NCBI GenBank assembly: GCA_964019135.1
Contig: OZ025260.1
Coordinates: forward strand, 25,104,254 to 25,168,253
DNA: 64,000 bases
Direction: 5' to 3'
From: Arenicola marina
Taxonomy: Eukaryota; Annelida; Polychaeta; Arenicolidae
The notes beneath the pieces were generated by a model. That model ran no database searches. It was not told where the DNA came from and saw nothing but the letters and a program-made list of their open reading frames with translations. The translations under genes were made by a program, and so were the position numbers. Of the stretch, positions 11,663-25,811 are shown piece after piece (position 1 is the stretch's first letter; every line of letters starts with the position of its first letter).

Positions 11663-14600
11663 ATAACCGCCCTGCGGAGTAAGGGACTGAAAGTGACCAC
11701 ACCACCCTGCGGAGCAAGGGGTGACAGTCAGTGAACACATCGCCCTGCGGAGCAATGGGGTGACAGTCAGTGAACACACCGCCCTGTGGAGCAAGGGGGT
11801 GACAGTCAGTGAACACATCGCCCTGCGGAGCAATGGGCTCACAGTCAGTGAACACACCACCCTGCGGAGCAAGGGGGTGACAGTCAGCAAACACACCGCC
11901 CGGCGGAGCAAGGGGGTGACAGTCAGTGAACACACCGCCCTGCGGAGCAAGGGGGTGACAGTCAGTGAACACACCGCCCTGCGGAGCAAGGGGGTGACAG
12001 TCTGTGAACACATCGCCCTGCGGAGCAATGGGCTCACAGTCAGTGAACACACCGCCCTGCGGAGCAAGGGGGTGACAGTCAGTGAACACACCGCCCTGCG
12101 GAGCAAGGGGGTGACAGTCAGTGAACACACCGCCCAGCGGAGCAAGGGGGTGACATTCAGTGAACACACCACCCTGCGGAGCAAGGGGGTGACAGTCAGT
12201 GAACACACCGCCCTGCGCAGCAAGGAGGTGACAGTCAGTGAACACACCGCCCTGCGGAGCAAAGGGGAGACAGTCAGTGAACACACCGTCCTGCGGAGCA
12301 AGGGGGTCACAGTCAGTGAACACACCGCCCTGCGGAGCAAGGGGGTGACAGTCAGTGAACACACCGCCCTGCGGAGCAAGGGGTGACAGTCAGTGAACAC
12401 ACCGCCCTGTGGAGCAAGGCGTGACAGTCAGTAAACACACCGCCCTGTGGAGCAAGGGGGTGACAGTCAGTGAACACACCGCCCTGCGGAACAAGGGGGT
12501 GACAGTCAGTGAACACACCGCCCTGCGGAGCAATGGGCTGACAGTCAGTGAACACACGGCCCTGCGGAGCAAGGGGTGACAGTCAGTGAACACACCGCCC
12601 TGCGGAGCAAGGGGGTGACAGTCAGTGAACACACCGCCCTGTGGAGCAAGGCGTGACAGTCAGTGAACACACCGCCCTGCGGAGCAAGGGGGTGACAGTC
12701 AGTGAACACACCGCCCTGCGGAACAAGGGGGTGACAGTCAGTGCACACACCGCCCTGCGGAGCAATGGGCTGACAGTCAGTGAACACACCGCCCTGCGGA
12801 GCAAGGGGGTGACAGTCAGTGAACACACCGCCCTGCGGAGCAAGGGGGAGACAGTCAGTGAACACACCGCCATGCGGAGCAAGGGGGTGACAGTCAGTGA
12901 ACACACCGCCCTGCGGAGCAAGGGGGTGACAATCAGTGAACACACCGCCCTGCAGAGCAATGGGCTCACAGTCAGTGAACACACCGCCCTGCAGAGCAAT
13001 GGGGTCACAGTCAGTGAACACACCGCCCTGCGGAGCAAGGGGGTGACAATCAGTGGACACACCGCCCTGTGGAGCAAGGCGTGACAGTCAGTGAACACAC
13101 CGCCCTGCAGAGCAATGGGGTCACAGTCAGTGAACACACCGCCCTGTGGAGCAAGGGGGTGACAGTCAGTGAACACACCGCCCTGCGGAGCAAGGGGGTG
13201 ACAGTCAGTGAACACACCGCCCTGCGGAGCAAGGGGTGACAGTCAGTGAACACACCGCCCTGTGGAGCAAGGGGGTGACAGTCAGTGAACACACCGCCCT
13301 GCGGAACAAGGGGGTGACAGTCAGTGAACACACCGCCCTGCGGAGCAAGGGGGAGACAGTCAGTGAACACACCGCCCTGCGGAGCAAGGGGGTGACAGTC
13401 AGTGAACACACCGCCCTGCGGAGCAAGGGGGTGACAGTCAGTGAACACACCGCCCTGCGGAGCAAGGGGGTGACAGTCAGTGAACACACCGCCCTGCGGA
13501 ACAAGGGGGTGACAGTCAGTGAGCACACCGCCCTGCGGAGCAAGGGGGTGACAGTCAGTGAACACACCGCCCTGCGGAGCAATGGGCTCACAGTCAGTGA
13601 ACACACCGCCCTGCGGAGCAAGGGGGTGACAGTCAGTGAACACACCGCCCTGCGGAGCAAGGTGTGACAGTCAGTGAACACACCGCCCTGCGGAGCAAGG
13701 GGGTGACAGTCAGTGAACACACCGCCCTGCGGAGCAAGGTGTGACAGTCAGTGAACACACCGCCCTGCGGAGCAAGGGGGTGACAGTCAGTGAACACACC
13801 GCCCTGCGGAGCAAGGTGTGACAGTCAGTGAACACACCGCCCTGTGGAGCAAGGGGGTGACAGTCAGTGAACACACCGCCCTGCGGAGCAAGGTGTGACA
13901 GTCAGTGAACACACCGCCCTGCGGAGCAAGGGGGTGACAGTCAGTGAACACACCGCCCTGCGGAGCAAGGGGGTGACAGTCAGTGAACACACCGCCCTGC
14001 GGAGCAAGGGGGTGACAGTCAGTGAACACACCGCCCTGCGGAGCAAGGGGGTGACAGTCAGTGAACACACCGCCCTGCGGAGCAAGGGGGTGACAGTCAG
14101 TGAACACACCGCCCTGCGGAGCAAGGCGTGACAGTCAGTGAACACACCGCCCTGCGGAGCAAGGGGGTGACAGTCAGTGAACACACCGCCCTGCGGAGCA
14201 AGGTGTGACAGTCAGTGAACACACCGCCCCGCGGAGCAAGGCGTGACAGTCAGTGAACACACCGCCCTGCGGAGCAAAGGGCTGACAGTGAGTGAACACA
14301 CCGCCCTGCAGAGCAATGGGCTCACAGTCAGTGAACACCCCGCCCTGCGAAGCAAGCGGATAACAGTGAACACACCGCCCTGCGGAGCAAGGGGTGACAG
14401 TCAGTGAACACACCGCCCTGCGGAGCAAGGGGTGACAGTCAGTGAACACACTGCCCAGCGGAGTAAGGAACTGACACTGAACACACAGTCCTGCGGAACA
14501 AGGGGGTGGCAGTCAGTGAACACACCGCCCTGCAGAGCAATGGACTCAGTCAGTGAACACCCCGCCCTGCGAAGCAAGCGGATAACAGTGAACACACTGC

Positions 14601-17600
14601 CCTGCGGAGCAAGAGGTGACAGTCAGTGAACACACCGCCCTGTGGAGCAAGGGGTTGACAGTCCGTGAACACACCGCCCTGCGGAGCAAGGGGGTGACAG
14701 TCAGTAAACACACCGCCCTGCGGAGCAATGGGTGACAGTCAGTGAACAAACCGCCCTGCGGAGCAAGGGGGTGACAGTCAGTGAAAACACCGCCCTGCGG
14801 AGCAAGGGGTGACAGTCAGTGAACACACCGCCCTGCGGAGTAAGGAACTGACACTGAACACACCGTCCTGCGGAACAAGGGGGTGGCAGTCAGTGAAAAC
14901 AGCGCCCTGCGGAGCAAGGGGATGACAATCAGTGGACACGCCGCCCTGTGGAGCAAGGGGGTGGCAGTCAGTGAACACACCGCCCTGCGGAGCAAGGGGA
15001 TGACAATCAGTGGACACGCCGCCCTGTGGAGCAAGGGGGTGGCAGTCAGTGAACACACTGCCCTGCGGAGCAGGGGGGTGACAGTCAGTGAACACACTGC
15101 CCTGCGGAGCAAGGGGTGACAGTCAGTGAACACACGGCCCTGCGGAGCAATGGGGTCACAGTCAGTGAACACACCGCCCTGCGGAACAAGGGGGTGACAG
15201 GCAGTGAACACACCGCCCTGCAGAGCAAGGAGGTGACAGTCAGTGAACAGACTGCCCTGCGTAGCAAGGGGGTGACAGGCAGTGAACACACCGCCCTGCG
15301 GAGCAAGGAGGTGACAGTCAGTGAACACACCGCCCTGCGGAGCAAGGGGATGACAATCAGTGGACACACCGCCCTGTGGAGCAAGGGGGTGGCAGTCAGT
15401 GAACACACCGCCCTGCGGAGCAAGGGGGTGACAGTCAGTGAACACACCGCCCTGCGGAGCAAGGGGGTGACAGTCAGTGAACACACCGCCCTGTGGAGCA
15501 AGGTGTGACAGTCAGTGAACACACCGCCCTGCGGAGCAAGGGGGTGACAGTCAGTGAACACACCGCCCTGTGGAGCAAGGCGTGACAGTCAGTGAACACA
15601 CCGCCCTGTGGAGCAAGGCGTGACAGTCAGTGAACACACCACCCTGTGGAGCAAGGCGTGACAGTCAGTGAACACACCGCCCTGCGGAGCAAGGGGGTGA
15701 CAGTCCGTGAACACACCGCCCTGTAGAGCAAGGGAGTGACAGTCAGTGAACACACCGCCCTGCGGAGCAAGGCGTGACAGTCAGTGAACACACCGCCCTG
15801 TGGAGCAAGGGGGTGACAGTCAGTGAACACACCGCCCTGCGGAGCAAGGCGTGACAGTCAGTGAACACACCGCCCTGCGGAGCAAGGGGGTGACAGTCAG
15901 TGAACACACCGCCCTGCGGAGCAAGGCGTGACAGTCAGTGAACACACCGCCCTGCGGAGCAAGGTGTGACAGTCAGTGAACACACCACCCCGCGGAGCAA
16001 GGCGTGACAGTCAGTGAACACACCGCCCTGCGGAGCAAAGGGCTGACAGTGAGTGAACACACCGCCCTGCAGAGCAATGGGCTCACAGTCAGTGAACACC
16101 CGCCCTGCGAAGCAAGCGGATAACAGTGAACACACCGCCCTGCGGAGCAAGGGGTGACAGTCAGTGAACACACCGCCCTGCGGAGCAAGGGGTGACAGTC
16201 AGTGAACACACTGCCCAGCGGAGTAAGGAACTGACACTGAACACACCGTCCTGCGGAACAAGGGGGTGGCAGTCAGTGAACACACCGCCCTGCAGAGCAA
16301 TGGACTCAGTCAGTGAACACCCCGCCCTGCGAAGCAAGCGGATAACAGTGAACACACTGCCCTGCGGAGCAAGAGGTGACAGTCAGTGAACACACCGCCC
16401 TGCGGAGCAAGGGGGTGACAGTCCGTGAAAACACCGCCCTGCGGAGCAATGGGGTGACAGTCAGTGAACACACCGCCCTGCGGAGTAAGGAACTGACACT
16501 GAACACACCGTCCTGCGGAACAAGGGGTTGACAGTCCGTGAACACACCGCCCTGCGGAGCAAGGGGGTGACAGTCAGTAAACACACCGCCCTGCGGAGCA
16601 ATGGGTGACAGTCAGTGAACACACCGCCCTGCGGAGCAAGGGGTGACAGTCAGTGAACACACCGCCCTGCGGAGCAAGGGGGTGACAGTCAGTGAAAACA
16701 CCGCCCTGCGGAGCAAGGGGTGACAGTCAGTGAACACACCGCCCTGCGGAGTAAGGAACTGACACTGAACACACCGTCCTGCGGAACAAGGGGGTGGCAG
16801 TCAGTGAAAACAGCGCCCTGCGGAGCAAGGGGATGACAATCAGTGGACACGCCGCCCTGTGGAGCAAGGGGGTGGCAGTCAGTGAACACACCGCCCTGCG
16901 GAGCAAGGGGATGACAATCAGTGGACACGCCGCCCTGTGGAGCAAGGGGGTGGCAGTCAGTGAACACACTGCCCCACGGAGCAGGGGGGTGACAGTCAGT
17001 GAACACACTGCCCTGCGGAGCAAGGGGTGACAGTCAGTGAACACACGGCCCTGCGGAGCAATGGGGTCACAGTCAGTGAACACACCGCCCTGCGGAACAA
17101 GGGGGTGACAGGCAGTGAACACACCGCCCTGCGGAGCAAGGAGGCGACAGTCAGTGAACACACCGCCCTGCGTAGCAAGGGGTTGACAGGCAGTGAACAC
17201 ACCGCCCTGCGGAGCAAGGAGGTGACAGTCAGTGAACACACCGCCTTGCGGAGCAAGGGGATGACAATCAGTGGACACACCGCCCTGTGGAGCAAGGGGG
17301 TGGCAGTCAGGGAACACACCGCCCTGCGGAGCAAGGGGGTGGCAGTCAGTGAACACACCGCCCTGCGGAGCAAGAGGTGGCAGTCAGTGAACACACCGCC
17401 CTGCGGAGCAAGGGGTTGACAGTCAGTGAACACACCGCCCTGCGGAGCAAGGGGTGACAGTCAGTGAACACACCGCCCTGCGGAGCAAGGGGGTGACAGT
17501 CAGTGAAAACACCGCCCTGCGGAGCAAGGGGTGACAGTCAGTGAACACACCACCCAGCGGAGTAAGGAACTGACACTGAACACACCGTCCTGCGGCACAA

Positions 17601-20600
17601 GGGGGTGGCAGTCAGTGAACACACCGCCCTGCGGAGCAAGGGGGTGACAGTCCGTGAACACACCGCCCTGCGGAGCAAGGGGGTGACAGTCAGTGAACAC
17701 ACCGCCCTGCGGAGCAAGGGGGTGACAGTCAGTGAACACACCACCCTGCAGAGCAATGGACTCAGTCAGTGAACACCCCGCCCTGCGGAGCAAGGGGGTG
17801 ACAGTGAGTGAACACACCGCCCTGCGGAGTAAGGAACTGACACTGAACACACCGTCCTGCGGAACAACGGGGTGGCAGTCAGTGAACACACCGCCCTGCG
17901 GAGCAAGGGGATGACAATCAGTGGACACACCGCCCTGTGGAGCAAGGGGGTGACAGTCCGTGAACACACCGCCCTGCGGAGCAAGGGGGTGACAGTCAGT
18001 AAACACACCGCCCTGCGGAGCAATGGGTGACAGTCAGTGAACACACCGCCCTGCGGAGCAAGGGGTGACAGTCAGTGAACACACCGCCCTGCGGAGCAAG
18101 GGGGTGACAGTCAGTGAAAACACCGCCCTGCGGAGCAAGGGGTGACAGTCAGTGAACACACCGCCCTGCGGAGTAAGGAACTGACACTGAACACACCGTC
18201 CTGCGGAGCAATGGGTGACAGTCAGTGAACACACCGCCCTGCGGAGCAAGGGGTGACAGTCAGTGAACACACCGCCCTGCGGAGCAAGGGGTGACAGTCA
18301 GTGAAAACACCGCCCTGCGGAGCAAGGGGTGACAGTCAGTGAACACACCGCCCTGCGGAGTAAGGAACTGACACTGAACACACCGTCCTGCGGAACAAGG
18401 GGGTGGCAGTCAGTGAACACACCGCCCTGCGGAGCAAGGGGATGACAATCAGTGGACACACCGCCCTGTGGAGCAAGGGGGTGGCAGTCAGTGAACACAC
18501 TGCCCTGCGGAGCAGGGGGGTGACAGTCAGTGAACACACTGCCCTGCGGAGCAAGGCGTGACAGTCAGTGAACACACGGCCCTGCGGAGCAAGGGGGTGA
18601 CAGTCAGTGAACACACCGCCCTGCGGAACAAGGGGGTGACAGGCAGTGAACACACCGCCTTGCGGAGCAAGGAGGTGACAGTCAGTGAACACACCGCCCT
18701 GCGTAGCAAGGGGGTGACAGGCAGTGAACACACCACCCTGCGGAGCAAGGAGGTGACAGTCAGTGAACACACCGCCCTGCGGAGCAAGGGGATGACAATC
18801 AGTGGACACACCGCCCTGTGGAGCAAGGGGGTGGCACTCAGTGAACACACCGCCCTGCGGAGCAAGGGGGTGGCAGTCAGTGAACACACCGCCCTGCGGA
18901 GCAAGAGGTGGCAGTCAGTGAACACACCGCCCTGCGGAGCAAGAGGTGGCAGTCAGTGAACACACCGCCCTGCGTAGCAAGGGGGTGACAGGCAGTGAAC
19001 ACACCGCCCTGCGGAGCAAGGAGGTGACAGTTAGTGAACACACCGCCCGCGGTGTAAGGAACTGACACTGAACACACCGCCCTGCGGAGCAGGGGGGTGA
19101 CAGTCAGTGAACACACTGCCCTGCGGAGCAAGGGGTGACAGTCAGTGACCACACCGCCCTGCGGAGCCAGAGGTGACAGTCAGTGAACACACCGCCCTGC
19201 GGAGCAAGGGGATGACAATCAGTGGACACACCGCCCTGTGGAGCAAGGGGGTGGCAGTCAGTGAACACACTGCCCTGCGGAGCAGGGGGGTGACAGTCAG
19301 TGAACACACTGCCCTGCGGAGCAAGGCGTGACAGTCAGTGAACACACGGCCCTGCGGAGCAAGGGGGTGACAGTCAGTGAACACACCGCCCTGCGGAACA
19401 AGGGGGTGACAGGCAGTGAACACACCGCCTTGCGGAGCAAGGAGGTGACAGTCAGTGAACACACCGCCCTGCGTAGCAAGGGGGTGACAGGCAGTGAACA
19501 CACCACCCTGCGGAGCAAGGAGGTGACAGTCAGTGAACACACCGCCCTGCGGAGCAAGGGGATGACAATCAGTGGACACACCGCCCTGTGGAGCAAGGGG
19601 GTGGCACTCAGTGAACACACCGCCCTGCGGAGCAAGGGGGTGGCAGTCAGTGAACACACCGCCCTGCGGAGCAAGAGGTGGCAGTCAGTGAACACACCGC
19701 CCTGCGGAGCAAGGGCTTGACAGTCAGTGAACACACCGCCCTGCGTAGCAAGGGGGTGACAGGCAGTGAACACACCGCCCTGCGGAGCAAGGAGGTGACA
19801 GTTAGTGAACACACCGCCCGCGGTGTAAGGAACTGACACTGAACACACCGCCCTGCGGAGCAGGGGGGTGACAGTCAGTGAACACACTGCCCTGCGGAGC
19901 AAGGGGTGACAGTCAGTGACCACACCGCCCTGCGGAGCCAGAGGTGACAGTCAGTGAACACACCGCCCTGCGGAGTAAGGGGAGACAGTCAGTGAACACA
20001 TTGCCCTGCGGAGCAAGGGGGTGACAGTCAGTGAACACACTGCCCTGCGGAGCAAGGGGGTGGCAGTCAGTGAACACACCGCCCTGCGGAGCAAGGGGGT
20101 GACAGTCAGTGAACACACCGCCCGGCGGAGCAAGGGGGTGACAGTCAGTGAACACACCGCCCTGCGGAGCAAGGGGGTGACAGTCAGTGAACACACCGCC
20201 CTGCGGAGCAAGGGGGTGACAGTCAGTGAACACACCGCCCTGCGGAGCAAGGGGGTGACAGTCAGTGAACACACCGCCCTGCGGAGCAAGGGGGTGACAG
20301 TCAGTGAACACGCCGCCCTGCGGAGCAAGGGGGTGACAGTCAGTGAACACACCGCCCTGCGGAGCAAAGGGATGACAATAAGTGGACACACCGCCCTGCG
20401 GAGCAAGGAGGTGACAGTCCGCGAACACACCGCCCTGCGGACCAATGGGCTCACAGTCAGTGAACACACCGCCCTGCGGAGCAAGGGGGTGACAGTCAGT
20501 GAACACACCGCCCTGCGGAGCAAGGGGGTGACAGTCAGTGACCACACCGCCCTGCGGAGCCAGAGGTGACAGTCAGTGAACACACCGCCCTGCGGAGCAA

Positions 20601-22670
20601 GGGGAGACAGTCAGTGAACACACCGCCCTGCGGAGCAAGGGGGTGACAGTCAGTGAACACACTGCCCTGCGGAGCAAGTGGGTAGCAGTCAGTGAACACA
20701 CCGCCCTGCGGAGCAAGGGGGTGACAGTCAGTGAACACACCGCCCGGCGGAGCAAGGGGGTGACAGTCAGTGAACACACCGCCCTGCAGAGCAAGGGGGT
20801 GACAGTCAGTGAACACACCGCCCTGCGGAGCAAGGGGGTGACAGTCAGTGAACACACCGCCCTGCGGAGCAAGGGGGTGACAGTCAGTGAACACGCCGCC
20901 CTGCGGAGCAAGGGGGTGACAGTCAGTGAACACACCGCCCTGCGGAGCAAGGAGGTGACAGTTAGTGAACACACCGCCCTGCGGAGCAAGGGCGTGACAG
21001 TCAGTGAACACATCGCCCTGCGGAGTAAGGAACTGACACTGAACACACCGCCCTACGGAGCAGGGGGGTGACAGTCAGTGAACACACCGCCCTGCGGAGC
21101 AAGGTGTGACAGTCAGTGAACACACGGCCCTGCGGAGCAAGAGGGTGACAGTCAGTGAACACACGGCCCTGCGGAACAAGGGGGTGACAGTCAGTGAACA
21201 CACCGCCCTGCGGAGCAAGGGGGTGACAGTCCGTGAACACACCGCCCTGCGGAGCACGGGGGTGACAGTCAGTGGACACACCGCCCTGCGGAGCAAGGGG
21301 GTGACAGTTAGTGAACATACCGCCCTGCGGAGCAAGGGGGTGACAGTCAGTGAACACACCGCCCTGCGGAGGAAGGGGTGACAGTCAGTGAACACACCGC
21401 CCTGCGGAGTAAGGAACTGACACTGAACACACCGCCCTGCGGAACAAAGGGGTAGCAGTCAGTGAACACACCGCCCTGCGGAGTAAGGGGGTGACAGTCC
21501 GTGAACACACCACCCTGCGGAGCAAGGAGGTGACAGTCCGTGAACACACCGCCCTGCGGAGCAATGGGGTCACAGTCAGTGAACACACCACCCTGCGGAG
21601 CAAGGCGTGACAGTCAGTGAACACACCGCCCTGTGGAGCAAGGGGGTGACAGTCAGTGAACACACCGCCCTGCGGAGCAAGGGGGTGACAGTCAGTGAAC
21701 ACACCACCCTGCGGAGCAAGGGGGTGACAGTCTGTGAACACACCACCCTGCGGAGCAAGGCGTGACAGTCAGTGCACACACTGCCCTGCGGAGCAAGGCG
21801 TGACAGTCTGTGAACGCACCACCCTGCGGAGCAAGGCGTGACAGTCAGTGAACACACCGCCCTGCGGAGCAAGGGGATGACAATAAGTGGACACACCGCC
21901 CTGTGCAGCAAGAGGATGACAATCAGTGAACACACCGCCCTGCGGAGCAAGGGGGTGACAGTCAGTGAACACACCGCCCTGCGGAGCAAGGGGGTGACAG
22001 TCAGTGAACACACCGCCCTGCGGAGCAAGGGGGTGACAATCAGTGAACACACCGCCCTGCGGAGCCAGAGGTGACAGTCGGTGAACACACCGCCCTGCGG
22101 AGCAAGGGGAGACAGTCAGTGAACACACCGCCCTGCGGAGCAAGGGGGTGACAGTCCGTGAACACACCGCCTGGGCGGAGCAAGGGGGTGACAGTTAGTG
22201 AACACACCGCCCTGCGGAGCAAGGGCGTGACAGTCAGTGAACACATCGCCCTGCGGAGTAAGGAACTCACACTGAACACACCGCCCTGCGGAGCAAGGGG
22301 GTGACAGTTAGTGAACACACTGCCCTGCGGAGCAAGGGGTGACAGTCAGTGAACACACGGCCCTGCGTAGCAAGGGGGTGACAGTCAGTGAACACACCGC
22401 CCTGCGGAGCAAGGGGGTGACAGTCAGTGAACACACCGCCCAGCGGAGCAAGGGGGTGACAGTCAGTGAACACACCGCCCTGCGGAGCAAGGGGGTGACA
22501 GTCAGTGAACACACCGCCCTGCGGAGCAAGGGGTGACAGTCAGTGAACACACCGCCCTGCGGAGCAAGGGGGTGACAGTCAGTGAACACACCGCCCTGCG
22601 GAGCAAGGGGGTGACAGTCAGTGGACACACCGCCCTGCGGAGCAAGGGGGTGACAGTCCGTGAACACACC
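11663..22670. repeat. Large minisatellite array C, 39/38-bp unit, about 280 copies
   Basis: Each unit contains GTGACAGTCAGTGAACACAC followed by CGCCCTGCGGAGCAAGG. Loss of one G from the G run makes a 38-bp unit and shifts the frame. The 39-bp unit is stop-free in one plus frame (VTVSEHTALRSKG) and two minus frames (VFTDCHPLAPQGG and LLRRAVCSLTVTP), which produces many long but artefactual open frames. The unit holds two small palindromes, TGACAGTCA and CCGC-CCT-GCGG. Multi-unit blocks are duplicated: about 14400-14640 with 16150-16390, 14883-15500 with 16794-17420, and 18390-19150 with 19160-19920. A shorter variant with GTAAGGAACTGACACTGAAC marks the block repeats. Confidence 0.98.
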
Positions 22671-23558
22671 CTGGCTTTCTTAGCCCCAAACTAATAACTT
22701 ATATATCACTCACTCGGTGGAGCCACTGCTCACCCGGAGTTCTGAGAATGGGGCTTGCGGAATTGGATGTGAGCAACAGACCGACAGATGAGCAAACGAC
22801 CGGCTATACTAGCAAGCGACCGGCTGTACTAGCAAGCGACCGGTTATAATAGCAAGCGACCGGCTATAATAGCAAGCGACCGGCTATAATAGCAAGTGAC
22901 CCGACTATTTAAACCAGAAGTACAGCGCGTAGTAAGTGGCGGAAGTTTCATTTGAATGTTAAGTTTACGTTACCGTAACAAACGATCACACTATCTGGCA
23001 ATACGTGTATCATCCCTGCTTGTAAATAAGACAATACTGTTACACTACCGTAGAGACATTTATAACATTTAAGGTTTGCGTGGAATCAGTCAGTCCAATT
23101 CTATGGGGCCTCCATCTGGGGTTCTCGATTAGTGAAGTGCTGCCACCTAGTGAGGTATCTTGGTGACAGAAATACACCGCGTTCACAGCCACATCGACAA
23201 AATCACCAGCAGGCAAGTACAGAAGAGATAATTTTGGGCATACTATTGTGCTTCCTCGTCACATATAGGCTACCAAATCACTTACACGCGATGCCAGCAT
23301 TCATGAACAATTTACTACTTTTGTAAGCATTGTTGTAAGCACATAACAAAGTAGGCCTACTCCGTGCTCAAAAATAAGGATGCTGACTATATTGTTTTTT
23401 TTTTATAACCAAAAGTAAGTGGGAATACCCTAAAATGACCAGCAATAGGCCGCCATGTAAAAATGTATAAGCAGGGTGGGCGGCTTCCACGTCACTTTTT
23501 AGAAAAAGGAGCCTGAAGATACCTGTTTTTTAATCAGGCGAACTACGTCAGTTAGTGT
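22671..23558. other. Unique DNA between arrays C and D, apart from the 20-bp array
   Basis: It holds the short array at 22772-22912 and otherwise no recognised feature. The 64-codon open frame at 23132-23326 shows no family signal. A T tract lies near 23395. Confidence 0.5.
22772..22912. repeat. 20-bp tandem repeat, about 7 copies
   Basis: Unit AGCAAGCGACCGGCTATAAT in head-to-tail copies. The first two copies are diverged and the middle ones nearly identical. Confidence 0.9.
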
Positions 23559-25811
23559 CAAAGAGCCTCCAGGTGACGTCACAGGGGATGAACATCCAGA
23601 CACAAAGAGCCTCCAGGTGACGTCACAGGGGATGGCCATCCAGACACAAAGAGCGTCCAGGTGACGTCACAGGGAATGACCATCCAGGCACAAAGAGCCT
23701 CCAGGTGACGTCACAGGGGATGACCATCCAGACACAAAGAGCCTCCAGGTGACGTCACAGGGGATGGCCATCCAGACACAAAGAGCATCCAGGTGACGTC
23801 GCAGGGAATGACCATCCAGGCACAAAGAGCCTCCAGGTGACGTCACAGGGGATGACCATCCAGACACAAAGAGCCTCCAGGTGACGTCACAGGGGATGAC
23901 CATCCAGACACAAAGAGCCTCCAGGTGACGTCACAGGGGATGACCATCCAAACACAAAGAGCCTCCAAGTCACGTCACAGGGGATGACCATCCAGACACA
24001 AAGAGCCTCCAGGTGACGTCACAGGGGATGACCATCCAGACACAAAGAGCCTCCAGGTGACGTCACAGGGGATGGCCATCCAGACACAAAGAGCATCCAG
24101 GTGACGTCACAGGGAATGACCATCCAGACACAAAGAGCCTCCAGGTGACGTGACAGGGGATGACCATCCAAACACAAAGAGCCTCCAGGTGACGTCACAG
24201 GGGATGACCATCCAGACACAAAGAGCCTCCAGGTGACGTCACAGGGGATGACCATCCAGACACAAAGAGCCTCCAGGTGACGTCACATGGGATGACCATC
24301 CAGACACAAAGAGCCTCCAGGTGACGTCACAGGGGATGACCATCCAAACACAAAGAGCCTCCAAGTGACGTCACAGGGGATGACCATCCAGACACAAAGA
24401 GCCTCCAGGTGACGTCACAGGGGATGACCATCCAGACACAAAGAGCCTCCAAGTGACGTCACAGGGGATGACCATCCAGACACAAAGAGCTTCCAGGTGA
24501 CGTCACAGGGGATGACCATCCAGACACAAAGAGCCTCCAGGTGACGTCACAGGGGATGGCCATCCAGACACAAAGAGCCTCCAGTTGACGTCACATGGGA
24601 CGACCATCCAGACACAAAGAGCCTCCAGGTGACGTCACAGGGGATGACCATCCAGACACAAAGAGCCTCCAGGTGACGTCACAGGGGATGACCATCCAGA
24701 CACAAAGAGCCTCCAAGTGACGTCACAGGGGATGACCATCCAGACACAATAAGCCTCCAGGTGACGTCACAGGCGATGACCATCCAGACACAAAGAGCCT
24801 CCAGGTGACGTCACAGGGGATGACCATCCAGACACAAAGAGCCTTCAGGTGACGTCACAGAGGATGACCATCCAGACACAAAGAGCCTCCAGGTGACGTC
24901 ACATGGGATGACCATCCAGACACAAAGAGCCTCCAGGTGACGTGACAGGGGATGACCATCCAAACACAAAGAGCCTCCAGGTGACGTCACAGGGGATGAC
25001 CATCCAGACACAAAGAGCCTCTAGGTGACGTCACAGGGGATGACCATCCAGACACAAAGAGCCTCCAGGTGACGTCACAGGGGATGACCATCCAGACACA
25101 AAGAGCCTCCAAGTGACGTCACAGGGGATGACCATCCAAACACAAAGAGCCTCCAGGTGACGTCACAGGGGATGACCATCCAGACACAAAGAGCCTCCAG
25201 GTGACGTCACAGGGGATGACCATCCAGACACAAAGAGCCTCCAGGTGACGTCACAGGGGATGACCATCCAGACACAAAGAGCCTCCAGGTGACGTCACAG
25301 GGGATGACCATCCAGACACAAAGAGCCTCCAAGTGACGTCACAGGGGATGACCATCCAGACACAAAGAGCCTCCAAGTGACGTCACAGGGGATGACCATC
25401 CAGACACAAAGAGCCTCCAGGTGACGTCACAGGGGATGACCATCCAGACACAAAGAGCCTCTAGGTGATGTCACAGGGGATGACCATCCAAACACAAAGA
25501 GCCTCCAGGTGACGTCATAGGGGATGACCATCCAGACACAAAGAGCCTCCAGGTGACGTCACAGGGGAAGACCAGCCAAACACAAAGAGCCTCCAGGTGA
25601 CGTCACAGGGGATGACCATCCAGACAGCTACAGCCTCCAGGTGACGTCACAGGGGATGACCATCCAGACAGCTACAGCCTCCAGGTGACGTCACAGGGGA
25701 TGATCATCCAGACAGCTACAGCCTCCAGGTGACGTCACAGGGGATGACCATCCAGACAGCTACAGCCTCCAGGTGACGTCACAGGGGATGACCATCCAGA
25801 CAGCTACAGCC
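23559..25811. repeat. Minisatellite array D, 44-bp unit, about 51 copies, each with a CRE palindrome
   Basis: Each unit runs AAAGAGCCTCCAGG, then TGACGTCAC, then AGGGGATGACCATCCAGACA. The 10-bp palindrome GTGACGTCAC contains the full consensus cAMP response element TGACGTCA and is intact in most units. A few units have single changes (TGACGTGA, TCACGTCA, TGATGTCA, TGACGTCG). The last five units at the right edge replace ACAAAGAGCC by GCTACAGCC while keeping the 44-bp length and the palindrome. CRE content is seen directly; binding by CREB/ATF proteins is inference. Confidence 0.97.

Noticed and set aside
11625-22667. Dozens of repetitive proteins (VFTDCHPLAPQGG and relatives) on both strands
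   Set aside because: They are translations of the 39/38-bp minisatellite; frames change wherever the G run loses a base, and no terminal unique domain exists.
23559-25811. CRISPR array
   Set aside because: There are no unique spacers between conserved repeats; whole 44-bp units are repeated head to tail, and the genome is eukaryotic.
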